Positions 1 through 6,694 of a DNA stretch of 10,500 nucleotides are shown piece by piece. The number at the start of each line of letters is the position of its first letter. Position 1 is the stretch's first letter. Origin of the DNA: Kiritimatiellales bacterium (GTDB lineage: Bacteria > Verrucomicrobiota > Kiritimatiellia > Kiritimatiellales > Pontiellaceae); assembly GCA_030621805.1 (NCBI GenBank), contig JAUXGY010000033.1:1-10500 (forward strand), written 5' to 3'. The notes beneath the pieces were generated by a model. The model saw nothing but the letters and a program-made list of their open reading frames with translations. It made no database searches and was not told the origin of the DNA. The position numbers and the translations under genes are program-made.

Positions 1-62
1 CTATAAATTCTGTAATCCCTCTCGCCAGTGAAGCGACCGATAATGGCTGAAGGCTATGGTTC
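1..62. other. Short non-coding edge with no gene seen
   Basis: This stretch lies beyond the terminator-like hairpin at the end of the minus-strand operon. Neither strand gives a convincing reading frame. The only frame entering from here, which starts near position 28 on the plus strand, runs into the antisense of the TPR gene and has no family resemblance. A gene such as glmM could lie further left, outside the window. Confidence 0.4.
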
Positions 63-81
63 AAAAAAACAACCGTCGTTG
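63..81 (-). terminator. Weak intrinsic terminator candidate for the folP-cdaA-cdaR-TPR operon
   Basis: Read on the minus strand, a 4-bp stem (CAAC, then a 4-base loop, then GTTG; positions 81-70) is followed directly by seven T residues (69-63). It begins about 26 bases after the TPR stop codon. The U-tract and position fit an intrinsic terminator, but the stem is very short, so efficiency would be low or the match may be chance. Confidence 0.35.
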
Positions 82-106
82 GGCATCATAAAAATCTACG
101 AAGAAG

Positions 107-784
107 CTATTTTTCTTCCTTTGACACATCCGTCTTCATTGCTTCAGCGGTATCCATCGCACGTTTGCACTTGCGAATTTGCTCATTGTAGCTATCGACA
201 GCATCCTTTGTGATGCCGCTCCCGGAGCGTGCTGCGAGGCTTGCCATGTGCATGATGGCGCGGTAGGCCTTTTCGTAGTCGCCCGAGATATAATAGGCTT
301 CGGAAAGTGTGCTCCAGACATGATGGTCGTTGGGGGCAAGAGTCAACGCCTCGTGAGCGACCTTCACGGCTTTTTTACCATCTCGAATGGCGGGGTCGTC
401 GGCGGTTGCATAGAGCCAAGCCAAGTTGTTCAAAAGTTTAAAATCTTCCGGGAATTCCACCGTAAGAGTTAAAAGAAGATCTTCGGCTTTGGTGTATTGT
501 TTTGCACTTATATAAAGGTGGGCGACGATATAGAGCGATTGACGGTGATTAGGGTCGATCTGCAAGATCCGCTCATATGCATCGACGGCCGCTTCGAAAT
601 TTTCTTCTTTCGTGTAGGCCTGAGCCACTTCCAAAAGGAACTCTACCCGTTCATTATCGGTGCGATCTCCTGAGAGTTTAAGGCTGGATGTCGGGGAGTT
701 TGTACTTATAGGAAGATTTTCTTGCGCAAGAACGGAAGATAGAGGTAACAAGCTGCACATAAAAAGTTTGCAGACATTATTCAT
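107..784 (-). CDS. Secreted TPR-repeat protein, last gene of the cdaA operon
   Basis: This is a 225-residue protein with an N-terminal signal peptide: K6, a hydrophobic stretch over residues 7-20, and likely cleavage after SSVLA at residue 20. About four tetratricopeptide repeats follow, at roughly residues 47-80, 81-114, 115-153 (with an insertion) and 154-187. Typical TPR signatures are seen, such as the A..AYERIL.IDPN pattern near 65-79 and NLAWLYA near 120-126. The C-terminus is charged and helical. TPR arrays are protein-protein scaffolds, and the signal peptide places this one in the periplasm or at the cell surface. The ATG at 784 is preceded by AAGGA nine bases upstream. The start lies 16 bases after the cdaR stop, so the genes are probably co-transcribed. 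CdaR is also predicted to be mostly extracytoplasmic, so the two could meet in the same compartment; that is inference. No enzymatic motif was seen. Confidence 0.85.
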   Translation of the reverse strand: MNNVCKLFMCSLLPLSSVLAQENLPISTNSPTSSLKLSGDRTDNERVEFLLEVAQAYTKEENFEAAVDAYERILQIDPNHRQSLYIVAHLYISAKQYTKAEDLLLTLTVEFPEDFKLLNNLAWLYATADDPAIRDGKKAVKVAHEALTLAPNDHHVWSTLSEAYYISGDYEKAYRAIMHMASLAARSGSGITKDAVDSYNEQIRKCKRAMDTAEAMKTDVSKEEK

Positions 785-800
785 AAGGTTAAATCCTTTT

Positions 801-1745
801 CTAGTTTTCGATTGTGACGTGGACTACGGCGGGGTTTGTTTTTACAATCTTTAGTCCTGACGGAAGATTGACGATTACAGGAAGGTCGTAGCCCGTCTTT
901 TCAGTCAGCTCTGTGCAATTAACATAGGCAAAGACATCGGATTTTCGGAGTTGTTCAATTCGTTGCATCTGGCCCTTCACCGTAATTGTCACACTCTGTG
1001 GTTGAGCCATTATATTTCGGTTTTTTCCGGGAGCACATAAAATCTGAACTGGGATCTGGTCGAACTCTTGCGTGCTACTGCGCTGTACGAGGGAAAAATC
1101 GACAGAAACCCAGTCGGGATCGACCCGGATACGGCCTTCTTGGGGCAGGGCAATCGGGAAGCTTTCTTTGAAGGAGATCTGTCGATCTTTTAACTCGATC
1201 GACTCGGTGTGAATGTATTGCATGCGATCAAGTACTTGCCGTGCGCCCGAAACTCGAATAGCGGCGGGGGAGTAAATAATCCGGTCAACTTCAAGACCCT
1301 CGGGCAGTGATCCGGAAAGGGCGGCTTTTACCGGAAGCATCCGTTCGGTTTCTTGGTCGAGCTTGAGTACAATTTCAGACGGGCTGAAGCGGACCACTTT
1401 GGCACTCGTAGGGTTCTTGAGATATTTTTCGGACAGCTTGATGTGGATATCCTCGCCTTGTCTAGGTTCGGCAACGGGAATGACAATGCGCAGCTGGGTA
1501 TTGTTAAGATAGCGAATATCCTCGCGCGACCCCCGAAACTCGATATTGGCCCGGTGTACCGATTTCTCCCATACCGCCCAGCCTTCTGGAACGTCTACAT
1601 CCACAGAAACATTGGAAATGGAGTCCTCGAAACCCAAGTTTCTATGGATACTTTGCCAAGAGAGAAAGGCAAGGCCCAAGCACAGCAGGAGGAGCCATTT
1701 TTCCTGCCGCAAATTTTTCCAATATGTGGAAAACCTATTCTTCAT
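801..1745 (-). CDS. cdaR: YbbR-domain protein, likely regulator of CdaA
   Basis: This 314-residue protein has a single N-terminal membrane anchor (about residues 17-33, WLLLLCLGLAFLSW). Three successive YbbR-like beta-rich repeats follow, at roughly residues 45-130, 136-220 and 229-313. Each ends in a strand of the type 'V.FSPSEIVLKLD', 'DPDWVSVDFSL' or 'NPAVVHVTI'. YbbR proteins next to cdaA (CdaR in Firmicutes) bind the diadenylate cyclase and tune its activity from outside the membrane. That role is taken here from family and context. The ATG at 1745 is chosen because GAGG lies six bases upstream. A TTG at 1757 would add four residues (MRCK) but has no better ribosome site. The gene overlaps the last 11 bases of cdaA, indicating translational coupling. 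The Firmicute CdaR often has four YbbR repeats; three is common in other phyla. Confidence 0.9.
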   Translation of the reverse strand: MKNRFSTYWKNLRQEKWLLLLCLGLAFLSWQSIHRNLGFEDSISNVSVDVDVPEGWAVWEKSVHRANIEFRGSREDIRYLNNTQLRIVIPVAEPRQGEDIHIKLSEKYLKNPTSAKVVRFSPSEIVLKLDQETERMLPVKAALSGSLPEGLEVDRIIYSPAAIRVSGARQVLDRMQYIHTESIELKDRQISFKESFPIALPQEGRIRVDPDWVSVDFSLVQRSSTQEFDQIPVQILCAPGKNRNIMAQPQSVTITVKGQMQRIEQLRKSDVFAYVNCTELTEKTGYDLPVIVNLPSGLKIVKTNPAVVHVTIEN

Positions 1746-2598
1746 CTTGCACCTCAATAAAGGGAATCAACACGGAGTCCGAGTGATCGGCTTCCCCGGT
1801 TTGGAGCTTTTCTCGGAAGCGTGCGAGCCCGGTGTGTTCGCGCCGTAACATAGATGACAGAACCCGATGTAGCCGTGCCTCGTCCAGACCCCGTCGTAAG
1901 CGACCGTTGTATGCAACAGAAACGCTACCCGTTTCCTCAGAGACCACAATCACGATCGCATCGGTCTCTTCGGTAATGCCGATGGCCGCCCGATGTCGGG
2001 TTCCCAATGTTTTGCTTAACTCTTCTTTCTGGGAGAGGGGAAACAGGCACCCCGCCGCGCAGATGCGTTTACCGGAAATAATCACGCCGCCGTCGTGGAG
2101 CGGTGTGTGTGGAAAAAAGAGGGTGGCCAGCAGTTCTGCACTCACCTCGCTGTTTAGTTTTGTGCCCGTATCCTGCAAGGTGCGCGTACCAATATCGCGC
2201 TCAATGGCGATCAGTGCACCAATCTTGCGCTTCGAAAGAACCTGAACCGCCTGCGTGATGGGCTCAACCAGACTCACACGCGATGCAACCCCATTGGGCC
2301 GCCACATGCGCTGCCGTCCAAGCTTGGCTAGGACACGTCGAATCTCGGGCTGGAAGATGACAACGAAAGCCAATGAAATATATAGCATCAGCTTTGACAG
2401 CAACCAGTTAAGAATATCAAGATGACTAACAACCGTAAGGGCATAGAGCACGCCATAGACAATGAGCAAGCCCGACAAAATGGCCGCGCCGCGCGTGCCC
2501 TTGAACAGCCGGAAGACATAATAAAACATTGCGGCAAGGACGAATATTTCGACCCAGCCGCCCAAACTTGGGAGATCAAAAAGTTCTTTTAACTGCAT
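1735..2598 (-). CDS. cdaA: Membrane diadenylate cyclase (c-di-AMP synthase)
   Basis: CdaA (DacA) joins two ATP into cyclic di-AMP, a messenger that in other bacteria controls potassium and osmolyte transport and the cell wall. The 287-residue protein has about three N-terminal membrane helices (roughly residues 15-33, 37-56 and 68-83). The DisA_N cyclase domain follows from about residue 85. Hallmarks visible are FQPEIRR (82-88), HTPLHDGGVII (164-174), GTRHRAAIGI (199-208) and SEETGSVSVA (220-229). The catalytic DGA motif reads DGG at 169-171; the aspartate is kept, and the RHR motif that contacts ATP is intact. The ATG at 2598 overlaps the end of folP by 10 bases, with GGTG seven bases upstream inside folP. 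Order and overlaps with folP and cdaR fit the c-di-AMP operon of many Gram-negative lineages. Length is typical for the family. Confidence 0.95.
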   Translation of the reverse strand: MQLKELFDLPSLGGWVEIFVLAAMFYYVFRLFKGTRGAAILSGLLIVYGVLYALTVVSHLDILNWLLSKLMLYISLAFVVIFQPEIRRVLAKLGRQRMWRPNGVASRVSLVEPITQAVQVLSKRKIGALIAIERDIGTRTLQDTGTKLNSEVSAELLATLFFPHTPLHDGGVIISGKRICAAGCLFPLSQKEELSKTLGTRHRAAIGITEETDAIVIVVSEETGSVSVAYNGRLRRGLDEARLHRVLSSMLRREHTGLARFREKLQTGEADHSDSVLIPFIEVQDEE

Positions 2599-3458
2599 GA
2601 ATGTTCACCGGCGAGGAGTGTATCCACAAGCCTGCAAGCATCGCAAGTATCGATTACATCATGCACCCGTAAAATATGCACACCCTGCATCGCCGCCCAA
2701 GCCGCCACCCCAAGGCTTCCTGCCCCGCGTTCCGCCGGATTGTCGCGGCCGAGAATCTGGCCGATAAAGTTTTTACGTGATGCCCCGACCAGAACCGGAC
2801 TGCCATACGTTGCGAGCTCCGGCAACCCTCGCAGTAATTCGAGATTGTGCTCAACGGTTTTGCCAAAGCCGATCCCCGGATCGACCACAATTCGGTCGCG
2901 CGCCACGCCGTGTGCCACCGCAAACTCGACCCGGGTCTTCAGATAGTTTCCGACCTCCGGCACCACATTTCCATAGTTTGGATAATCCTGCATGGTCTGC
3001 GAAGAGCCTTTTTTATGCATCAGTATCACGCCTGCCTGAGTTTGCTCCGCGACGCCGACCATTCCTTCATCGGCCGCGAACGCCGAAACATCGTTGATAA
3101 TATCGGCTCCCGCCTCCAGGGCCCGCAAGGCCACCTCGGCCTTCATGGTGTCGATGGAGATGAGCACAGGGGTCTGTGCGCGGATTTTTTCAATCACCGA
3201 AACCGTGCGTCCGATCTCTTCTGCGGCGGAAATAGGCATTGCGCCGGGTCGGGTTGATTCCCCGCCAATATCAATAATATCCGCCCCTTGCGCCACCATC
3301 TCCAGCGCCCGGTCCACCGCCGCAGATGGATCGGAAAAATTGCCCCCGTCCGAAAAAGAATCCGGCGTGACATTCAAAATACCCATCACCCGCGTGCGTT
3401 CGCCGAGCCTCAGGAGACGATCTCGACATATCCAAGTATGGGTTTTACGACGATTCAT
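2589..3458 (-). CDS. folP: Dihydropteroate synthase
   Basis: FolP condenses p-aminobenzoate with 6-hydroxymethyl-dihydropterin pyrophosphate to give dihydropteroate, a cytoplasmic step of folate synthesis and the target of sulfonamides. The 289-residue TIM barrel shows all family blocks: MGILNVTPDSFSDGG (25-39), DIGGESTRPGA (63-73), ISIDT (100-104), INDVSAF (121-127), LMHKKG (146-151) with MQ at 156-157, DPGIGFGK (193-200), GASRKNFIG (225-233) and RVHDV (264-268). It therefore looks complete and active. The ATG at 3458 is preferred because the protein then begins like other FolP enzymes (a charged stretch, then LGERTRVMGIL). An upstream in-frame TTG at 3512 would add 18 residues without family similarity. 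No clear Shine-Dalgarno sequence precedes either start. It is first gene of the operon with cdaA, so folate and c-di-AMP genes share a transcript. Confidence 0.95.
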   Translation of the reverse strand: MNRRKTHTWICRDRLLRLGERTRVMGILNVTPDSFSDGGNFSDPSAAVDRALEMVAQGADIIDIGGESTRPGAMPISAAEEIGRTVSVIEKIRAQTPVLISIDTMKAEVALRALEAGADIINDVSAFAADEGMVGVAEQTQAGVILMHKKGSSQTMQDYPNYGNVVPEVGNYLKTRVEFAVAHGVARDRIVVDPGIGFGKTVEHNLELLRGLPELATYGSPVLVGASRKNFIGQILGRDNPAERGAGSLGVAAWAAMQGVHILRVHDVIDTCDACRLVDTLLAGEHSCS

Positions 3459-3555
3459 TTGCGGCTTATAGCATGGTTTGAAGATCGATCCAAGATGCAG
3501 TTGAGGCCTCAAAATTTAGAAATGGCGACCCAAACTCCAGATTTTACACCTATGT

Positions 3556-3579
3556 TTTGATATAGTATCCTATATCAAA
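3556..3579. promoter_or_regulatory. Perfect palindrome, probable operator
   Basis: The arms TTTGATATAG (3556-3565) and CTATATCAAA (3570-3579) are exact reverse complements around a 4-base spacer. It lies about 100-120 bases upstream of the folP start. Its length and symmetry are those of a site for a dimeric transcription factor. It has no T-tract, so it is a poor intrinsic terminator for the upstream transporter gene. The cognate regulator cannot be named from the sequence. Confidence 0.55.
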
Positions 3580-3607
3580 TAGGCATAAATTAGGCAATTT
3601 GGCGGGA

Positions 3608-3631
3608 ATATATATAGAATACTATATCAAA
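3608..3631. promoter_or_regulatory. Second, degenerate copy of the palindromic site
   Basis: The right arm CTATATCAAA (3622-3631) is identical to that of the site at 3556-3579. The left arm (3608-3617) matches the TTTGATATAG consensus at 7 of 10 positions, including the inner ATATAG. The spacer is again four bases. The two centres are 52 bp apart, close to five helical turns, which would put two bound dimers on the same DNA face. Confidence 0.45.
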
Positions 3632-3657
3632 ATACAGGTGTGTGAAAGTTGCCAGAA

Positions 3658-5268
3658 TCAGGTAATCAGGCCGATCAATACCTTTGAGATCACGATCATC
3701 ACAATGAGAGCCACGGGATAGGCGGAGACATAGCTGACGATTGGAACTGTGGAATCCGTTTTGGCCGTGATGGCTCCGAGAGCCGGCGTTGAAGTCATTC
3801 CGCCGCAGATGCCGCCGAGAGCCTGAAGGGCATTCATTTTGAAGAACTTGGTTGCGATGGGCCACGCCACAATCAGGGGCAGGGCGGAAACGCAAATGCC
3901 CATACCAAAGAGGGCGAAGCCGTGTTCCTGGAGGGTGGCCACCAGCGATCCGCCACCGCGAACGCCGGCATTGGCAAGGAAAAAGACCAGTCCGAGTTCT
4001 TGCAGAAGCAGCCGGGTGGGGCGGGGGATGAAGCCCACAATCCGACCGACCTTTCCAAAGTGACCGAGCAACAGGGCAACGAGAAGCGGGCCTCCGGCCA
4101 GCCCGAGTGTGACGGGCTCTGCGCCGGGCAGCCCAAGGGGAATGATCCCGACGATGATGCCGAGCGTGAGACCGGCGGAGAGAGAAAGCAGGTCGGTGGT
4201 ATCAATCACGCTACTGCGGTGGCCGACGGCGGTGGAGAATTTCTTGAGGTCGTCCATCCGTCCGACGCAGGTAAATTTATCGTGCCGCTCGATGATGGTT
4301 TCGGCATTGGGGACAAAAGTGAGGCCGAGGCGGTTGATCCGCGTGACGACGACGCCAAAGTTTCTCAGTGGAGCCTTGTCCCCAATTTTCTGGCCAACAA
4401 ATCCGGAGGAGGTCACCATTAAATCCTGCCGCTCATTTTCAATGTCCCGCAAAACATTGCGATCGCTTCGCGTTCCGATGAAGTCGACGGCAATCGTCAT
4501 TTCAGAGTGGCGTCCGACGAGCAGCAGGATTTGTCCTTCTTCAAAGGTGTCGTCGTATTTAAGGGGGACGAGACGGTCGTCCACAAAAATACGGCAGATC
4601 TGGCAGGCATTAAAGTTGGTGACGCCCGATTCGGATATTTTTTTTCCGTAGAGGTTGGGATTTGTGACTTCGACGAGCACATTTTCCACCCGGTTGTCAG
4701 TGTCGGTAACAGTTTTGGCGCTAATGGCATCGAGGTCCAGCCGCAAGATACGGGGGAGTACCTGCACAAACAGAACGACCCCGATCACGCCGAAGGGATA
4801 GGCAATACCGTAGCCAATACTGACGGCCTCCGATCCTCCTTGAGCAATCAGACCCTCCGTGGCCGCGGCGAGTGCCGGCGTGCTGGTCAGCGCTCCGGCA
4901 AAAATTCCGGCGGCCAGTCCGGGCGAAAGTCCCAGTAACGAGGCGCATCCCCATGTAATCAATCCGCCGAGACCGACAATTAATACGGCAAGTTTGGCCA
5001 GGTTGGCCCCTTCGCGAGCGAAGGAGGCAAAGAAGCGGTCTCCCGCACCGATGCCGACACAATAGACGAACAGCACCAGCCCGAGCGTGCCGACGCCTGC
5101 CGGAATTTGATAACCCAGATGTCCCGCTAGCAACGCGGTGAACAACACGCCGGAGCTACCGAAGTTGATCCCTTTCACTTTAATGCTTCCGAGCAAGAGC
5201 CCGGTTGCGATTACGGCAAAGAGTGCGATCAGCGGTTGGTCGAGCAATAGATTGTGAAGTGCTTCCAT
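3658..5268 (-). CDS. AAE-family (YidE/AspT-like) transporter with two RCK_C domains
   Basis: This 536-residue membrane protein has the duplicated layout of the aspartate:alanine exchanger family (TC 2.A.81). The N-terminal membrane half (about 10-172) and C-terminal membrane half (about 360-534) each carry the family repeat, GALTSTPALAAA (125-136) and GGMTSTPALGAI (489-500). Between them are two RCK_C/TrkA_C regulatory domains at about 196-262 and 282-350. AspT exchanges aspartate for alanine, but related YidE and YbjL proteins have uncertain substrates, so no specific cargo is claimed. The ATG at 5268 has AAGG seven bases upstream. The gene is on the same strand as the folP-cdaA operon and ends 199 bases before folP. 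RCK_C domains in KtrA and CpaA bind c-di-AMP, so regulation by the neighbouring CdaA product is conceivable; no binding residues can be confirmed here. Confidence 0.9.
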   Translation of the reverse strand: MEALHNLLLDQPLIALFAVIATGLLLGSIKVKGINFGSSGVLFTALLAGHLGYQIPAGVGTLGLVLFVYCVGIGAGDRFFASFAREGANLAKLAVLIVGLGGLITWGCASLLGLSPGLAAGIFAGALTSTPALAAATEGLIAQGGSEAVSIGYGIAYPFGVIGVVLFVQVLPRILRLDLDAISAKTVTDTDNRVENVLVEVTNPNLYGKKISESGVTNFNACQICRIFVDDRLVPLKYDDTFEEGQILLLVGRHSEMTIAVDFIGTRSDRNVLRDIENERQDLMVTSSGFVGQKIGDKAPLRNFGVVVTRINRLGLTFVPNAETIIERHDKFTCVGRMDDLKKFSTAVGHRSSVIDTTDLLSLSAGLTLGIIVGIIPLGLPGAEPVTLGLAGGPLLVALLLGHFGKVGRIVGFIPRPTRLLLQELGLVFFLANAGVRGGGSLVATLQEHGFALFGMGICVSALPLIVAWPIATKFFKMNALQALGGICGGMTSTPALGAITAKTDSTVPIVSYVSAYPVALIVMIVISKVLIGLIT

Positions 5269-5615
5269 GAAAATGCCTTGTGTGTATTTCTGGATTCATT
5301 TGAAAAAACAGCGGCAGGATGGATTTTCCAGAGGGTACTGGCGAGTTTTTTCTTCTAAACACAGGCTCTCCGAATATTTTTATGGTAAGGTTCTTGATTT
5401 CAGGATTCTCTGTCCCATACACCGAAAATAAGGGCAGCAACGAATGAATGAAAAGCAACTAATCTATTCGCCCGAAACATTCGTTGCCACTTATCCCTTC
5501 TATTGCCACAGACATTGATATGCTGGAACGGAGGATTCATTTCATGGAGAATAGTATCCCTGAGTTCCACCACTAAACTCTACGAAGAACCCTATTGTTC
5601 TGCTCTTTCCTTTAA
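5269..5615. other. Intergenic interval upstream of the transporter gene
   Basis: These 347 bases contain no convincing gene on either strand. The interval must hold the transporter promoter and the end of the lipoprotein transcript. The only structure noted is the inverted repeat at 5428-5494. Open frames crossing it (for example 5180-5458 minus and 5503-5772 plus) are low-complexity in sense, lack family resemblance, and overlap real genes antisense or out of frame. Confidence 0.5.
5428..5494 (-). terminator. Inverted repeat, possible terminator of the lipoprotein gene
   Basis: GCAACGAATG (5437-5446) is exactly complementary to CATTCGTTGC (5478-5487). The pairing resumes after a short internal loop with ATAAG (5428-5432) and CTTAT (5490-5494). 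The loop is 31 bases. Read on the minus strand, the last arm merges into a T-rich stretch (TTATTTT). It lies about 120 bases after the lipoprotein stop and 160 bases before the transporter start. It could be a terminator or an unrelated short repeat; the loop is long for an intrinsic terminator. Confidence 0.3.
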
Positions 5616-6017
5616 TCACCACTGGCACCATGTGTTTGTCTTGCGTTTCTTCTCCCACAACCCGGCAAGCTCATTCTGGGTGCCATGCCAGCGTGGGGGA
5701 GAGACTATTGCTTTCTTGATGAGCAGATTATTCTCAAACGTAAGCCAGAGTGGACCCCCTCCGGTTCTGTAGCAAATGGAATCTGTGTCCTCCGTTTGGA
5801 AATCAGGTTGACCGAGAACGGTGATGATATCTTGTAGGGATACCCCGTAGGAAACCCGGGAATCGGCCAAGATGACTTTGCCTGCCTGCCGGGATTCCTC
5901 AAAAGAGCCATAACGAAGCGTTTCGACTTGGCTCTGTAAACCAGTGTGTGTTGCACAACCCGCAATCAGGCAGGCTGTGACCAACAGAATGTACAATTTT
6001 ATCATCATCTTATTCAT
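5616..6017 (-). CDS. Small predicted lipoprotein of unknown function
   Basis: From the ATG at 6017 the protein is 133 residues. It opens with a short basic start and a hydrophobic stretch ending in the lipobox LIAGC, so Cys21 would be lipidated and the protein anchored in a membrane facing the periplasm. The mature part contains YGVSLQDIITVLGQPD (about 69-84). This resembles the 'G.s..dV...lG.P' start of BamE/SmpA-type small outer-membrane lipoproteins, followed by short beta strands ending in a charged tail. The resemblance is local, and I do not assign a function. The frame stays open back to 6116, but that extension would bury the signal sequence, so the start at 6017 is chosen. ATGs at 6008 and 6005 are equally possible. 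No clear Shine-Dalgarno sequence was seen. It is on the same strand as the transporter, but 347 bases separate them, so a shared operon is doubtful. Confidence 0.65.
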   Translation of the reverse strand: MNKMMIKLYILLVTACLIAGCATHTGLQSQVETLRYGSFEESRQAGKVILADSRVSYGVSLQDIITVLGQPDFQTEDTDSICYRTGGGPLWLTFENNLLIKKAIVSPPRWHGTQNELAGLWEKKRKTNTWCQW

Positions 6018-6694
6018 TGAACAGAACGGTTGAGATGAGGCCGAGTGCAAATAAACTTTGCCTGGCTCGACGGGCGTTGTCGCGATAGCCTCAATTGACT
6101 TGGGAACGCCTGTCATGGGCGCAAAATAATGGGGTTGGAATCCCCTGCGCGTAGCCCAGCATACGTTTAATCTCTTTCATGAGATGGAACGTTAGCTAAA
6201 GCGCTAGACGAAATCAACTGCGATTCCGCGAGGAGTGGTGGAGAGGTGCCAGAGCGCAGCTGTTCAGAGAACAGCAATGGTCGAAAGGGAATGGTCAATC
6301 GCATATAAGGCTGAGGAGGCGGATGAGGTTGCCCAGCAAGCCAAAGTCCAGGGCTGTGCCTCTATGGTAAATGCGGCGGTTGTGCAATCGGAGCAGAACC
6401 GTTTCTTCGTCACTATTTGCTTCGCAAATTATCTACGTTTCGCTTCGGGCGTTCTTCTCCGGGGAGACCTGTCGCACATGCGTTCCGGCAACAGAGAACA
6501 CCCATCCCTCAATTATAAAATCCACCACCCAACAGGTCTGGGTGTTGTCTACTCCATCGAGCTTGTTAGGTCGGAGTGACGGGGTTCCTCCAACATTGAC
6601 CGAACCAAAAGACCTCCCCGCTCGGCAAACCCGCACCGAAAAAAGGTGGAATTTCTAGGTTCCCTTTGTGTTGTCAGGGTCACAATTCTTGGAT
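6018..6694. other. About 680-base interval with no convincing gene
   Basis: It lies between the end of the AraC-type gene and the lipoprotein, both on the minus strand. Open frames at 6235-6579 (plus), 6371-6658 (plus) and 6433-6636 (minus) show no domain, no ribosome site and no coherent composition. Two small perfect hairpins are present: GCTGTTC/GAACAGC at 6259-6275 and ATTTGC/GCAAAT at 6415-6429. A further one pairs CACCCA with TGGGTG near 6525-6543. The stretch from about 6430 to 6660 could be a dispersed intergenic repeat or gene remnant. The promoter of the lipoprotein must lie near its left end. Confidence 0.5.

Larger units (their letters stand above)
3546..3641. repeat. Large imperfect inverted repeat (23-base arms) upstream of folP
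   Basis: The left arm at 3546-3568 and the right arm at 3619-3641 are reverse complements at 20 of 23 positions. Each arm consists of ACACCT, three differing bases, then TTTTGATATAGTAT. The arms enclose 50 bases. The 96-base unit could be a pair of regulator sites arranged head to head, or a tiny mobile-element remnant with terminal inverted repeats. No target duplication is obvious at its edges. Confidence 0.7.
3459..3657 (-). promoter_or_regulatory. Promoter/leader region of the folP-cdaA operon
   Basis: This 199-base AT-rich interval separates the stop of the transporter gene from the folP start; both genes are on the minus strand. It contains no reading frame of note. It carries the palindromes listed separately, so it is the natural place for the operon promoter and a regulator site. 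Several TTGATA hexamers occur on the minus strand within the palindromes and could serve as -35 elements. No -10 box with correct spacing was strong enough to call. Confidence 0.45.

Noticed and set aside
1746..1757. A TTG start at 1757 for cdaR.
   Set aside because: The GAGG ribosome site lies after this TTG and is correctly spaced for the ATG at 1745.
3459..3512. A TTG start at 3512 for folP.
   Set aside because: It adds 18 residues not seen in the family and has no Shine-Dalgarno sequence; the ATG at 3458 gives the normal N-terminus.
3556..3579. Reading the palindrome as an intrinsic terminator of the transporter gene.
   Set aside because: The stem is almost pure A/T and no T-tract follows on the minus strand, so an operator is the better explanation.
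5180..5458. A 92-residue minus-strand frame across the transporter start.
   Set aside because: It overlaps the 5' end of the transporter gene in another frame and shows no protein family features.
6018..6116. A longer start at 6116 for the small lipoprotein.
   Set aside because: It would place the lipobox signal sequence internally; the start at 6017 gives a standard lipoprotein signal.
6526..6570. Integron attC-like core sites: ACCCAAC and GTTAGGT match the RYYYAAC and GTTRRRY consensus.
   Set aside because: The segment between them is too short and not self-complementary, there is no integrase and no cassette array; the short degenerate motifs are expected by chance.
6235..6579. A 114-residue plus-strand open frame in the gap after the AraC-type gene.
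   Set aside because: No ribosome site, no domain or signal sequence, and composition unlike a conserved protein; judged a chance frame.
6433..6636. A 67-residue minus-strand frame in the same gap.
   Set aside because: Short, no start signal and no recognisable family; more likely part of non-coding or repeat DNA.
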